Shown: positions 10,101-20,285 of the stretch, piece by piece
Position numbering within the stretch: the first letter of the stretch is position 1
How the letters are laid out: each line of letters opens with the position of its first letter
Origin: Elymus sibiricus
Taxonomy: Eukaryota > Streptophyta > Magnoliopsida > Poales > Poaceae
Direction: 5' to 3'
Length of the DNA stretch: 64,000 nucleotides
Assembly (NCBI GenBank): GCA_039707655.1
Contig: CM077675.1
Location: forward strand, 419,553,162 to 419,617,161
Translations under genes and position numbers: made by a program
The notes under the pieces: model-generated
The model's input: the letters and a program-made list of their open reading frames with translations, nothing else
Database searches by the model: none
What the model was told of the DNA's origin: nothing

Positions 10101-12761
10101 GTCTTTAAAGTCGACGCACAGCCGCCAGGATTTGTCTTTCTTTGGTACCATCACCAGGTTTGCCAACCATTCGGGGTGCTTAATGTCCCGAATGAATCCG
10201 GCCTCTAGCAATTTAGCTAATTCTTCACCCATAGCTTGTCGTTTGGGCTCGGAGAAACGGCGGAGAGTCTGTTTGACGGGCTTAAAACCTGCCATGATGT
10301 TCAGACTGTGTTCTGCCAATCGTCGTGGGATGCCAGGCATATCGGAAGGATGCCAGGCAAATATATCCCAATTTTCTTGTAAGAATGCTCGCAGCGCCTC
10401 CTCCGTGGTAGGGTCGAGCTGTGCTCCGATGGACGCTGTCTTGTTAGGGTCCGTCGGGTGCACCTGAACTTTAATGATTTCTTTTGCTGGCTTGAAGGAC
10501 GTGGATTTGGGCCTCTTGCTGAGGATCACGTCGTCTTTGTCTACCGTTAACCGGAGTACGGTCAGCTCTTCTGCAGCAAAGGTCTCAGCTAGGGCCTCGA
10601 GGGCGAGTGCTGCTGTTTTGTTTTCGGCCCGTAGGGCTATATTCGGATCACCAGCTATTGTGATTACTCCGTTTGGTCCTGGCATTTTAAGTTTCATATA
10701 CCCGTAATGTGGTATAGCCTGGAATTTTGTGAAGGCTTCACGTCCCAGAAGGGCGTGATAGCCACTGGGGAAGGGCACGACGTGGAAGAGGAGCTCTTCC
10801 GATCGGTAGTTGTCGGACGTGCCGAACACTACGTCCAGGGTAATACATCCTGAGTAGCGTGCCTCCTTCCCTGGGATTATTCCCCGAAAGGTTGTGTTGC
10901 TATGTTCGATCCGAGATCGGTCGAATTGCATTTTTTCTAGCGTGTCTTCATAAATTAGGTTTAGACCGCTGCCGCCGTCCATTAGCACTTTGTGTAACCG
11001 GAAGCCGTCGATGACGGGGTTCAGGACTAGTGCGGCTGGTGAATGGTCGGGATGAATGGCTGGTCGATCAGCATCTCCAAAGGTGATGGGTGTGTCTGCC
11101 CATACACTTGTTGCAGCCACGTGGTACACCTGTCCAATTTCTTTAAGGGCTCTCTTCCTTTTGTTCCTCGAAGGGAACGTTTCGCAGATCGTCAGGACTT
11201 CGGTGTGATGTTCCGATGAATCCGCGGGGCGCCCTCTGGGCGGTGACGCCTTGAGGATGGCCTCGCCGCTTTTTGCGATCTGTCTGACGACCCAGCAAGT
11301 TCTAAAACTGTGGGTTGGAGCTGTGTTTAGCAATACGGAGTGTATAGGGCAAGGTTTGTCCAATAGTCCGTCCAGGACAGTACTAACCCCAGGAAGGGAT
11401 CTGTTTCTCTTTTTGGCGGGCTGAGTTTGGGCTGTTCGGTTCGGGGGTATCCTCTTTTGCCGATCTCCTCTAAGGTATTCGGCAGAGGTTTGGTCCGAAA
11501 ATAGCCGCTCTGCTTGCCAAGCACTTTCCATGGCACAATACTTCTGTACCAAGATGCATAGCTCGGAAAGGTCAGTTATGTGCCGCCGCGCCAGGGCGTT
11601 GAGGATTCCCTCGTTGTGGCAATTACGCTTGAAGGTTGCCGTTATATCTGTGTCGCTGAGGCCGCGCATGTTGTGTCGTGCGAGGAGTAGTCTGGCCCAG
11701 TAGTGATGGACCGACTCCCCTGGCAAATGCGCAATGTCCGGTGGATTCGAACGATTGGGCTCTGATGCGATGATCGGGTCATCGGCTTGGGAGGTGGGTG
11801 GGAGAAAAGGTAGTCCCTCACCAAGATGGGAGTCCGGAACTATAAGTTCCGAACTGCGGGATAGGTCGGGGGCCGTCACCGGACTATTGCTGGAGCCGGT
11901 GACTGGGTCACGGGCAAGATTTCGGTGGTCGGAAATTGAGGTGTAGACCGTTTTTAGTTCCGGTAGCTGGGAGGTCAAACCTTCCGCCGGACACTCGACG
12001 GTGGCGACGAGGTGGGTGACCGTGGGGACGCAAATTTCCCTGTCATCAGGTTTAAGCCCGAGCCGGTCATAGACCGGGATCTGGTCATCGGCCATTCGCA
12101 TAGTCTCCATCCGATCGAACAACTCGTTGAGAAACGAGGCGATGGTGGGATGCGTGTCACCAAAGCGAGTGGGGTCGGTACGCGGCATCGCCGTTCCAGA
12201 GTCGCACGAGGGCGTTCTTGGATCCTGTTCAGATCCATCCCGACCCGTACAAAGACCGATCTGAGAGCAGATCGGGGCTGGGTCGTCGTTGATTTTTATC
12301 GACGAGATCCGATCTAAGGCTTTGTCGAGAATCGAGAGCTCGATCGGACCGATCTGCCCGGAGCTTCCGGAGTTAGCCTCCGATGCATCCGTGCAGGGAG
12401 TGTGTTCGGCAAGAACGGGTGTTCGGCTGTCGGGCGCTATGACCTGATCCGAACTTAAGATCGGGCCTCCACCAGGGCAGATCCCATAGGCGGAGCCGGA
12501 AGATGGATCCGAGGTTAAAGCCTCAGTGTCATCGGGCATGGCAGGCGAGACTGCAAGCCCGGTTAGTGATAGATCGCCGCGGGAGTCTACGGAGAACTCT
12601 AAGTTCCCGAATCTGACCTCCTGATCAGGGGCGAAACTTTCGACGCGGCCAAGGCGGCCGGTCGGGTCGGCGTGCAGCACTATGCTGCCGAAGGCGAAGA
12701 TCTGTCCAGGGGCAAAAGTCCCTGTGTTGCGGACCTCTTCGTTAACGACTAGGCGAACCAT
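7158..12761 (-). pseudogene. Gypsy gag-pol polyprotein with two in-frame stops
   Basis: One frame of 1,867 codons is broken only by TAG at 8247-8249 and TAG at 7632-7634. Residues about 340-415 are gag-like (VHHYWARLLLARHNMRGLSD). The aspartic protease has MDGGSGLNLIYE near 593. Reverse transcriptase includes LCVDFKDLNKACPKDPFP near 885 and the catalytic YVDD at about 981. RNase H starts MYFDGSKTLAGLGAG near 1266 and has the NNAAEYEALLHGL helix. After the first stop, integrase shows a zinc-finger remnant (YCVGC), the DDE Asp residues in LDMVGPL and TDNGSNF, the Glu in QVERANG, and a C-terminal GPF module (KWEGPFIIDEV). The N-terminal 340 residues are unlike anything I recognise. All domains survive, so inactivation is recent and due to the two nonsense codons. 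Confidence 0.92.
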
Positions 12762-12807
12762 CGATTCCTTCTGGCGATCACAGTGGAACTCTCAATGAAA
12801 GCACCAA
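12762..12807 (-). other. Leader and primer-binding region of the nested Gypsy
   Basis: Only 46 bp separates the 5' LTR from the first ATG. On the - strand the first bases after the LTR read TTGGTGCTTTCATTGAGAG, which should contain the primer-binding site. The TGG expected from a tRNA CCA end is there, but I cannot name the tRNA with confidence. Confidence 0.5.
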
Positions 12808-13276
12808 TGTCGGTGTCCAAACCGGCGGATCTCGGGTAGGGGGTCCCGAACTATGATGCTTGGATCGATGGTAACAGGAGACGAAGGGGACAAGGTTTTA
12901 CCCAGGTTCGGGCCCTCCTATGGAGGTAATACCCTACGTCCTGCTTGATTATATTGATGGTATAGAGATTACAGAGTGATCTACCACGAGATCGTATGAC
13001 TAAAACCCTAGATGAGTTATCCTCTCTCAATGATCTAAAACCCTCCGGCTTATATAGACGCTGGGGGTGCCTAGGGTTTACACATGGTCGGTTACACGTC
13101 GAGGGGATAAACATGCCTATTCTACTTTAAACGTGGAGCACACGCCTTGCTTCTAGAAACTTCCCTTCTGGAGTCCGGTCCTTCGAGTGATCCAGCGTTC
13201 GGCGAACGGCCCATATAGTCCGGCCCATATTAGATAGGCCGGCCTCCCGAGGACCCCCTAGTCCAGGACTCCCTCA
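12808..13276 (-). repeat. 5' LTR of the nested Gypsy
   Basis: 469 bp, the same ends as 2628-3096, flanked on the right by the TSD copy GGTAT. In element orientation this is the promoter LTR. Confidence 0.93.
13050..13057 (-). promoter_or_regulatory. TATA box of the nested Gypsy 5' LTR
   Basis: Read on the - strand the sequence is CTATATAA followed by GCCGG, a canonical plant TATA box inside the LTR. The start of the genomic RNA would be expected about 30 bp downstream, near 13020. The same box is present in the other LTR at about 2870. Confidence 0.6.
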
Positions 13277-13281
13277 GGTAT

Positions 13282-13372
13282 GGAACACTTCCATAGAACA
13301 AGAATTAAGCCACCATATGAATCAATCATGAGGGCATCTTATGGATCCAAAACCAAAGATGACAATACTTGA
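13282..13372 (+). pseudogene. 3' end of the host gag-protease gene
   Basis: After the second TSD copy the host frame continues in phase from 2627 and ends at TGA 13370-13372, adding about 30 residues ending KTKDDNT. This shows that the host element stops after protease and never had a polymerase at this place. Confidence 0.7.
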
Positions 13373-15862
13373 ATCTATCCAATATGCCTAGCTAGGGGCG
13401 TAAAAAGATAGCACTTGTTGGGAGGCAACCCAATGAATAAATAAATTTTTGCTTTTCCTTTCTGTTTTTGAGTGTTGACACAATTATTCCTCTGTTATGA
13501 TTGTGTTTTTATGATTTATTTAGTGTTTGTGCCAAGTAGAACCGTTAGGATGATTCATAGGATGAGTAGAAGTGATGCTGAATCTGAAACAGAAACTTTG
13601 CGACAAGTATTTGAATTTTCATTTTTTTTCTGGAACGTGATCTTCAGCTGCAATTTTAACACAGTGTTGCTATACAAATTCCTTACGTTGTCCTAATTTT
13701 TCAGAATTTTTAGAGTTACAGAAGTATGTCTAGAGTACAGATTACTACAGACTGTTCTGTTTAAGACAGATTCTGTTTTCGTTGCATTGTGTGCTTGTTT
13801 TGATGAATCTATGGTTTCTATTGGGGGGTATAAGCCATGGTAAAGTTAAAATACAGTAGGTATAATGCAATTATAAAATTTTAATAGGTTTTCAACAGTA
13901 TCTAAAGTAGTGATTTGCTTTGTTATACTAACGGATCTCACGAAGATTTTGGTGAGTTTTGTGTGATTGAAGTTTTCAAGTTTTGGGTGAGATCACGATG
14001 GATGAAGGAATAAGGAGTAGCAAAAGCCTAAGCTGGGGGATGATACCACACCCCCAAGATATATCCAAAGAGAAACAAGCAACTAAGCTTGGGGATGCCC
14101 CCGAGTGGCATCCCCTCTTTCTTCTAACGACCATCGGTATTTTACTTGGAGCTATATTTTTATTCGTCACATATCATGTGTTTTGCTTGGAGCGTCTTGT
14201 ATCTTTGCTTGCTTTGTTTGTTAGTTTTTCCTTTGTATCCTTGCTGTACACACCTATTTGAGAAACCCAAAATCATGCTATGATTTGTTAGAATTGCTCT
14301 ATGTGCTTCACTTAAACTTTTTGAGCTATAGAATTGCTCTAGTGCTTCACTTATATCTTTTTGAGCACGGTGTGCTTGGAAACTTTTGTAGAAATACTCT
14401 CATGCTTCACTTATATTAATTTGAGAGTAGGTAAATTTTGAAGAAATCCTCTCATGCTTCACTTATACCTTTTTGAGAGATGAAATCTTTATGCTCATGT
14501 GCTTCACTTAAATTTGTTTGAGCTTGCCAAAAAGCAATGGCAATATATGAAACTAGTCCCAAAGTGATAGATATCCAAGGAGGATATAATAAAAACTTTC
14601 ATGAAGATCATTGGACAAATTAAACTTGATTCTTTGTAATAGTTTTGAAACATGATGATAGTAATATGTGAGTCATGTTAGTGAGTAATTATGCTTATTA
14701 GGAATATTGGTGTTAATGTTTGTGATTCGCTATGCATGCACGAAAGTCAATAGTTATGCAATGAAGTTACATCCTACTTGTGGTGCATTATTTGGTGTTA
14801 GTTATGTTCAATGCTCACTTATGTGATTTTTCGTTTCTTGGTTTGGTTGCTTCCCAATCTTTTTGCTAGCCTCCATTTGTACTAAGTAGAAATACTACTT
14901 GTGCATCCAAAATCCTTAAACCAAGTTTTGCCTTATGAGTCCACCATACCTACCTATATGCGGTATTTCCATGCCGTTCCAAGCAAATTTGTATGTGCCA
15001 TCTCTAAATTTTCAAAATAAATTTTCTCTTTTGTGTGCACGTACCGCTCATGAAACGGTGGGGAGTGTCCAATATTTTTCCATGCTAGATGTGTTATTCT
15101 CAAGATGAGTGTTTATTCACTTGTCATTGCACGAGAGTGCAGCGGTAATAGGGATGCCCATTCTCGAAATGAAAAATAAAAAATATTTACTTTATGTTGT
15201 CAAATAATAAATTCCTTGGAAAGTGTTGGTATGGAAGGCAACCGTGGATACGGCCCGCCATGGAAAGTAAAAGTTTGATGGAAAAAGGAATAAACTTTAT
15301 TTTCTGTTTGGGAACCGCCTATGATATATCTAGCATGGAAAGTATTGTGAGTTACTTTGTCGTTTTCGCTGACAGGAAAAGCATGCCACCCAAAATAATT
15401 TTCTCTCTCAAATTTAAACCTTGAGCTCTGGCACCTCTACAAATCCCTACTTCCCTCTACGAAGGGCCTATCTATTTACTTTATGCAATTTTTATTTTTT
15501 ACTTTGAGTCTCCATCTTCTCTTATAAGCACCAACTAGGGGGCACTATGATCGTACTTGAGCATTGGGCATAGCTAATATTTGAGTGTGTTTCATGAATG
15601 TATCAATGATTGAGCATGATGGGCTAGGGATAACTTTCTTTAGTGTTGATATTGTGAAAGACATGGGTGCTTGTTGACATGCTTGAGTATTGAAGTCATT
15701 ATGTTAAAACTAGACTATTGCTTTGAATCATTATAAGTCCAAATGTCCATGCTATACAAAAGAAAAGAATATGATGAACATGTTAGGCAGCATTCCACAT
15801 CAAAAATTCTGTTTTTATCATTTACCTACTCGAGGACGAGTAGGAATTAAGCTTGGGGATGC
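13373..15862 (+). other. Long non-coding 3' region of the host Gypsy
   Basis: About 2.5 kb between the gag-protease stop and the 3' LTR. It opens with CTAGCTAGGGGCG and TTGTTGGGAGGCAACCCA and holds a hairpin array at 14296-14523. It ends in the purine-rich AATTAAGCTTGGGGATGC before the LTR. ORFs of 60-90 codons occur but show no domain. Part of it (13594-13880) is repeated at 1-290 and, on the - strand, around 28430-28640. Confidence 0.65.
14296..14523 (+). repeat. Array of five hairpins with constant loop and changing stems
   Basis: Five imperfect repeats share a loop core TGCTTCACTTA but have different matching stems. Units 1 and 2: GCTC/GAGC (14296-14326 and 14336-14366). Unit 3: TACTCTCA/TGAGAGTA (14395-14429). 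Unit 4: CTCTCA/TGAGAG (14449-14479). Unit 5: GCTCA/TGAGC (14493-14523). Loops are 19-23 nt. Both stem sides change together between units, which suggests selection for RNA structure. The role is not known; packaging or RNA stability are guesses. Confidence 0.7.
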
Positions 15863-17368
15863 TGATACGTCTCCAACGTATCTATAAATTTTGCTTGTTC
15901 CATGTTGTTATATTATCATTCTTGGATGTTTTACAATCATTTTATTACAAATTTATATCATTTTTTGGGACTAACCTATTGACATAGTGCCAAAGTGCCA
16001 GTTGCTGTTTTTTGCTTGTTTTTTACTTCGCAGAAAATCAATACCAAAGGGAGTCCAATCGCGACGAAACTATTTGGAGATTTATTCCGAACCAGAAGAC
16101 ACCCAGTGGGCCAAACAACTGCCGGAGAGGTGGGTTGTGGAGAGGACAACCCACCAGGGCGTGCCAGGGGGGCCCCGACGCGCCCTGATGGGTTGTGCCC
16201 TCCTCGGCCCCCATCCGCACCGCCTCTGATGCCTATAAATTCTCAAATATTCAGAAAACCCTAGAGGAGTCGACGAAACACAATTCCAGCCGCCGCAAGT
16301 TCCAGAACCGCGAGATCCAATCTAAACACCATCACGGAGGGGTTCATCTTCTTCATAGGTGCCTCTCCGATGATGCGTGAGTAGTCCACCATAGACCTAC
16401 GGGTCTGTAGGCAGTAGCTAGATGGCTTCTTCTCTCTCTCTCTTGTGATTCTCAATACAATGGTCTCTTGGAGATCTATTTGATGTAAACTTTTGCGGTG
16501 TGTTTGTTGCGATCCGATGAATTTTGAGTTCATGATCAGTTTCTATCCATGAATATTATTTGAGTCTTCTTTGATCTCTTATATGGATGATTGCTTATAG
16601 CATCGTATTTCTTCTTCGAATCTTTGGTTTAGTTAGGCCAACTAGATCGATTTTTCTTGCCATGGGAAGAGGTGCTTTGTGATGGGTTCGATCTTGTGGT
16701 GTTCTTTCCCAGTGACAGAAGGGGTAGCAAGACACGCATGTATCATTGTTATTAAGGATAACAAGATGGGGTGTATTCCTACATGAATAGATCTTGTCTA
16801 CATCATGTCATCGTTCTTATTGCATTACTCCATTTTTCCATGAACTTAATACATTAGATGCATGCTGGATAGCGGTCGATGTGTAGAGTAATAGAGGTAG
16901 ATGCAGGCAGGAGTCGGTTTATCTATCTTGGACGTGATGCCTATATAATGATCATCGCCTTGGATATCGTCATGACTATTCGATTTTCTATCAATTGCCC
17001 AAAAGTAATTTGTTCACCCACCGTGCGCTATACTCATGAGAGAAGCCACTAGTGAAGATCTACAAAACCAAAAAACCCAAAAATATATTGATGCATATTT
17101 ACTCTTTTTATTTATGTTCTTCAGAGATCTATCTCTCCTATCTAGCACTACCTAATCTATCTTATCATCGTAGAGAGATTGACAACCTCTCTTTCACGTC
17201 GGGTTGCAAGTATTTGTTGTTTGTGTGCAGGTGCTGCTTATTGGGTGGTGGTGATCCTCCTACTGGTTCGATAACCTTGGTTTCATAACTGAGGGAAATA
17301 CTTACCGTCGATGTGCTGCATCATCCCTTCCTCTTTGGTGAATTATAGACGCAGTCCAAGCCACGTCA
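15863..17368 (+). repeat. 3' LTR of the host Gypsy
   Basis: 1,506 bp from TGATACGTCTCC to GCCACGTCA, preceded by the purine tract. Compared with the solo LTR at 17751-19316 it lacks about 70 bp between CTAGTGA and GATCTACAAAACC (present there at about 18937-19010). A (TC)n run lies at about 16430. Confidence 0.9.
16234..16240 (+). promoter_or_regulatory. TATA box in Gypsy LTR
   Basis: TATAAAT about 370 bp into the LTR, followed 30 bp later by the AAACCCTAGAGGAG stretch expected near the start of R. The equivalent box in the solo LTR is at 18121-18127. Confidence 0.55.
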
Positions 17369-17750
17369 GTCCAGCACCTCGAAGGTTAACCATTCCTTCC
17401 GGAAGTTCTTCTCGCCTCCAAACACGACGTCCAGAGCTATCTGGCCGAGTGACTCAGCCTTCTTCCCAGGGACAATCCCGTGGAAATGCATGTTGCTCTT
17501 GCTCAATTGAGACATGGGATGCCCATTGCCTTGAGCGTATCAGCATAAATTATATTAAGTTCGCTGCCTCCGTCCATCAGGACCTTACGCAGTCGGACAC
17601 CACCCACAGCCAGGTCAACGACCAGCGCCTACCTCCCAGGGGTGGCTATGTGAGGCGGGTGGTCGGACTGATCAAAAGTAACAGGTGTCTTCGTCAGTTG
17701 AGGTATTTGGTGGCAGCCGGAACTGCCATATTGACTTCCCGATTGACAAC
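17369..17750 (-). pseudogene. Protease fragment of a second Gypsy polyprotein
   Basis: Read on the - strand this encodes the aspartic protease block LMDGGSELNIIYADTLKAMG and, one frame over, SNMHFHGIVPGKKAESLG and LDVVFGGEKNFRKEW. It is homologous to the protease of the element at 2628-13276 but is a different family member. A frameshift near 17520 breaks it. The adjoining gag lies at 19322-20285 on the same strand; the solo LTR at 17751-19316 sits between them. The C-terminal side is cut off by the LTR ending at 17368. Confidence 0.75.
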
Positions 17751-19316
17751 TGATACGTCTGCAACGTATCTATAATTTTTGCTTGTTCCATGCTGTTATA
17801 TTATCATTCTTGGATGTTTTACAATCATTTTATTACAACTTTATATCATTTTTTGGGACTAACCTATTGACATAGTGCAAAAGTGCCAGTTGCTGTTTTT
17901 GCTTGTTTTTTACTTCGCAGAAAACCAGTACCAAACGGAGATCAAACGCTGCGGGGATTTTTGTGGATTTTTTCTGGACCAGAAGAAAGAAGATGGGCCA
18001 AAGAACACTAGAAGAGGGGGCCCAGGGTGGCCATCCTCCACCAGGGCGTGCCAGAGGCCCCCTGGCGCGGCCTGGTGGGGGATGGGCACCTCGGGCACCC
18101 CCTCAACCAACTATCGCGCCTATAAATTCCCAGAAAATCCAAAAACCCTAGAGGAGTCGATGAAACACAATTCCAGCCGCCGCAAGTTCTAGAACCGCGA
18201 GATCCAATCTAAACACCATCACGGAGGGGTTCATCTTCCTCATAGGTGCCTCTCCGATGATGCGTGAGTAGTCCACCATAGACCTACGGGTCCTTAGGCA
18301 GTAGCTAGATGGCTTCTTCTCTCTCTCTCTCTCTCTTACGTTTCTCAATACAATGGTCTCTTGGAGATCTATTTGATGTAAACTTTTGCGGTGTGTTTGT
18401 TGGGATCCGATGAATTTTGAGTTCATGATCAGTTTCTATCCATGAATATTATTTGAGTCTTCTTTGATCTCTTATATGCATGATTGCTTATAGCATCATA
18501 TTTCTTCTTCGAATCTTTGGTTTAGTTAGGCCGACTAGATCGATTTTTCTTGCCATGGGAAGAGGTGTTCGATCTTGCGGTGTTCTTTCCCAGTGACAGA
18601 AGGGGAAGCAAGACACACATGTATCGTTGCTATTAAGGATAACAAGATGGGGTCTATTCCTACATGAATAGATCTTGTCTACATCATGTCATTGTTCTTA
18701 TTGCATTACTCCGTTTTTCCATGAACTTAATACACTAGATGCATGCTGGATAGCGGTCGATGTGTGGAGTAATAGAGGTAGATGCAGGCAGGAGTCGGTC
18801 TATCTATCTTGGACGTGATGCCTATATAATGATCATCGCCTTGGATATCGTCATGACTATTCGATTTTCTATCAATTGCCCAACAGTAATTTGTTCACCC
18901 ACCGTGCGCTATACTCATTAGAGAAGCCACTAGTGAACCCTACGCCCCCCGGGTCTACTTTTCTATCATATTGCTTTCCGATCTACGTTTTTTGCACTCT
19001 TTTGTTTTCAGATCTACAAAACCAAAAACCCAAAAACAGATTGCTGCATATTTACTCTTTTTATTTGTGTTCTTGAGAGATCTATCTCTCCTATCTATCA
19101 CTACCTAATCTATCTATTTACCGTAGAGAGATTGACTCTCTTTCGCATCGGGTTGCAAGTATTTGTTGTTTGTGTGCAGGTGCTGCTTATTGGGTGGTGG
19201 TGATCCTCCTACTGGTTCGATAACCTTGGTTTCATAACTGAGGGAAATACTTACCGTCTTTGTGATGCATCATCCCTTCCTCTTTGGGGAAATACCGACG
19301 CAGTCCAAGCACGTCA
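17751..19316 (+). mobile_element. Solo LTR (same Gypsy family) with TSD ACAAC
   Basis: 1,566 bp, TGATACGTCTGC to CACGTCA, flanked by a perfect 5-bp repeat ACAAC at 17746-17750 and 19317-19321. It interrupts a - strand Gypsy polyprotein between gag and protease. No internal region remains, so it is the product of LTR-LTR recombination. It is not the partner of the LTR at 15863-17368: its own TSD is intact and unrelated coding sequence separates the two. Confidence 0.92.
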
Positions 19317-19321
19317 ACAAC

Positions 19322-20285
19322 CTTCAACTGCCTCTTGCTTTCGATGTCAGCAAAGATCACGAGGATTATCAACTTGTGGGTACTCGGAAGTACCTTCATC
19401 ATCCATGACATCAACTTTTTCACTCGAGGGCTCTGCGCCCATCTCCTGCTTGAGTAGGCGACATTCCCGAGTGGTGTGCTTCGGGAGCACAACGTTGCCT
19501 TCTTCATCCGTCTTGGTATGAATCTAGACGGCTGATCAAGAATGTCGGATTTAGAGTCGGTCTTCTTCTTGGGAATCCACTATTTCTTCTTTTTCTTCGG
19601 CTTCGGCTTGCCTTGGCCTTGCCCTTGAACGGCTGCCACCTCTGCCTTGCCGGAGGCGTCAGCCTTTCGCTTCTGATTCTTCCCAGCATTGCCCCCCGAT
19701 TGAGGGGCATTGCCAGCTCACCCTTTGCCGCTACGGAGGCGGTCTTCTTCCTCGCCATTGGCATACTTATTCGCGATCTCCATGGCCCGACTGAGGGACA
19801 GATCGCCAGCTCGGCCGAACTTCAAGATCAATTCCCGATACCGAGTGCCTGCCTTAAAGGCGCACACGGCCTGATGCTCAGTCACATTTTCCACGGAGTT
19901 ATGCAGTGTGGTCCAGCGCTGGATGTACTCACGGAGAGTATCGTTGCTCTTCTGGACACAGTGATGCAGTTCTGTCAATCCACCCGGGCGCTTGTACGTG
20001 CCTTCGAATGTCTTGACAAACACTCGGGCCAAATCTTCCCAACAATAAATGCAATTGGCGGACAATTGATTCAGCCACGCCCGTGTAGATCCTTCCAACA
20101 TGAGCGGAAGGTGCTTCATCGCGACGAAGTCATTGCCGCCGCCGATCTGGATGGCCACTCGATAATCCTCGAGCCAGGTCTCCGGCTTCGATTCACCGTT
20201 GAACTTCCCAATTCCGGTCGCCAACCGGTAATTGGGAGGTATCTCAGCCTCTCGGATGTATCTGCTGAAACACTCGAGACCGGAT
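19322..20285 (-). pseudogene. Gag fragment of the - strand Gypsy polyprotein
   Basis: The - strand frame 20283-19718 carries a typical retrotransposon gag: FSRYIREAEIPPNYRLATG, WLEDYRVAIQIGGG, RAWLNQLSANCI, VFVKTFEGTYKRPG and LREYIQRWTTLHN. Frame changes follow into 19504-19764 and into a block reading HTTRECRLLKQEMG near 19460, a possible remnant of a zinc-knuckle neighbourhood. The longer ORF reaching 20515 includes about 75 N-terminal residues translated from the adjoining + strand element; these are not gag. With the protease piece at 17369-17750 this is one interrupted gene. Confidence 0.8.

Larger units (their letters stand above)
2628..13276 (-). mobile_element. Complete Ty3/Gypsy element, Tat-like, nested with TSD GGTAT
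   Basis: Both LTRs are 469 bp, and the 5-bp TSD GGTAT is present at 2623-2627 and 13277-13281. In the element's own direction (- strand) the order is: 5' LTR 12808-13276, gag-pol 12761-7158, a spacer, a convergent gene on the opposite strand (3433-6281), purine tract, 3' LTR 2628-3096. Protease-RT-RNase H-integrase order places it in Ty3/Gypsy. The RNase H type and an extra ORF between integrase and the 3' LTR suggest the Tat lineage (relatives of RIRE2 and Grande). By eye the LTRs differ at 5 of 469 sites. At 1.3e-8 substitutions per site per year, the usual grass intergenic rate, that is about 0.4 million years. Confidence 0.93.
291..17368 (+). mobile_element. Non-autonomous gag-protease Ty3/Gypsy element, split by a nested insertion
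   Basis: Layout on the + strand: truncated 5' LTR, tRNA-Asp-type PBS, decayed gag-protease gene, long non-coding 3' region, purine-rich tract (GCTTGGGGATGC) and 3' LTR at 15863. No reverse transcriptase, RNase H or integrase is present even after mentally removing the nested element at 2628-13276, so it would depend on enzymes supplied in trans. The LTR begins TGATACGTCTCCAACG, an end common to several abundant Triticeae Gypsy families (Fatima/Sabrina-like). I do not assign the family firmly. No TSD can be checked because the 5' end is broken. Confidence 0.8.

Noticed and set aside
9313..10707. + strand ORFs opposite the reverse transcriptase
   Set aside because: They mirror conserved RT codons on the - strand and have no independent start context or domain.
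15863..19316. The two adjacent LTRs read as the 5' and 3' LTRs of one short (TRIM-like) element
   Set aside because: The second LTR has its own perfect TSD ACAAC. The first is preceded by a polypurine tract. The 380 bp between them is protease sequence of a different, - strand element.
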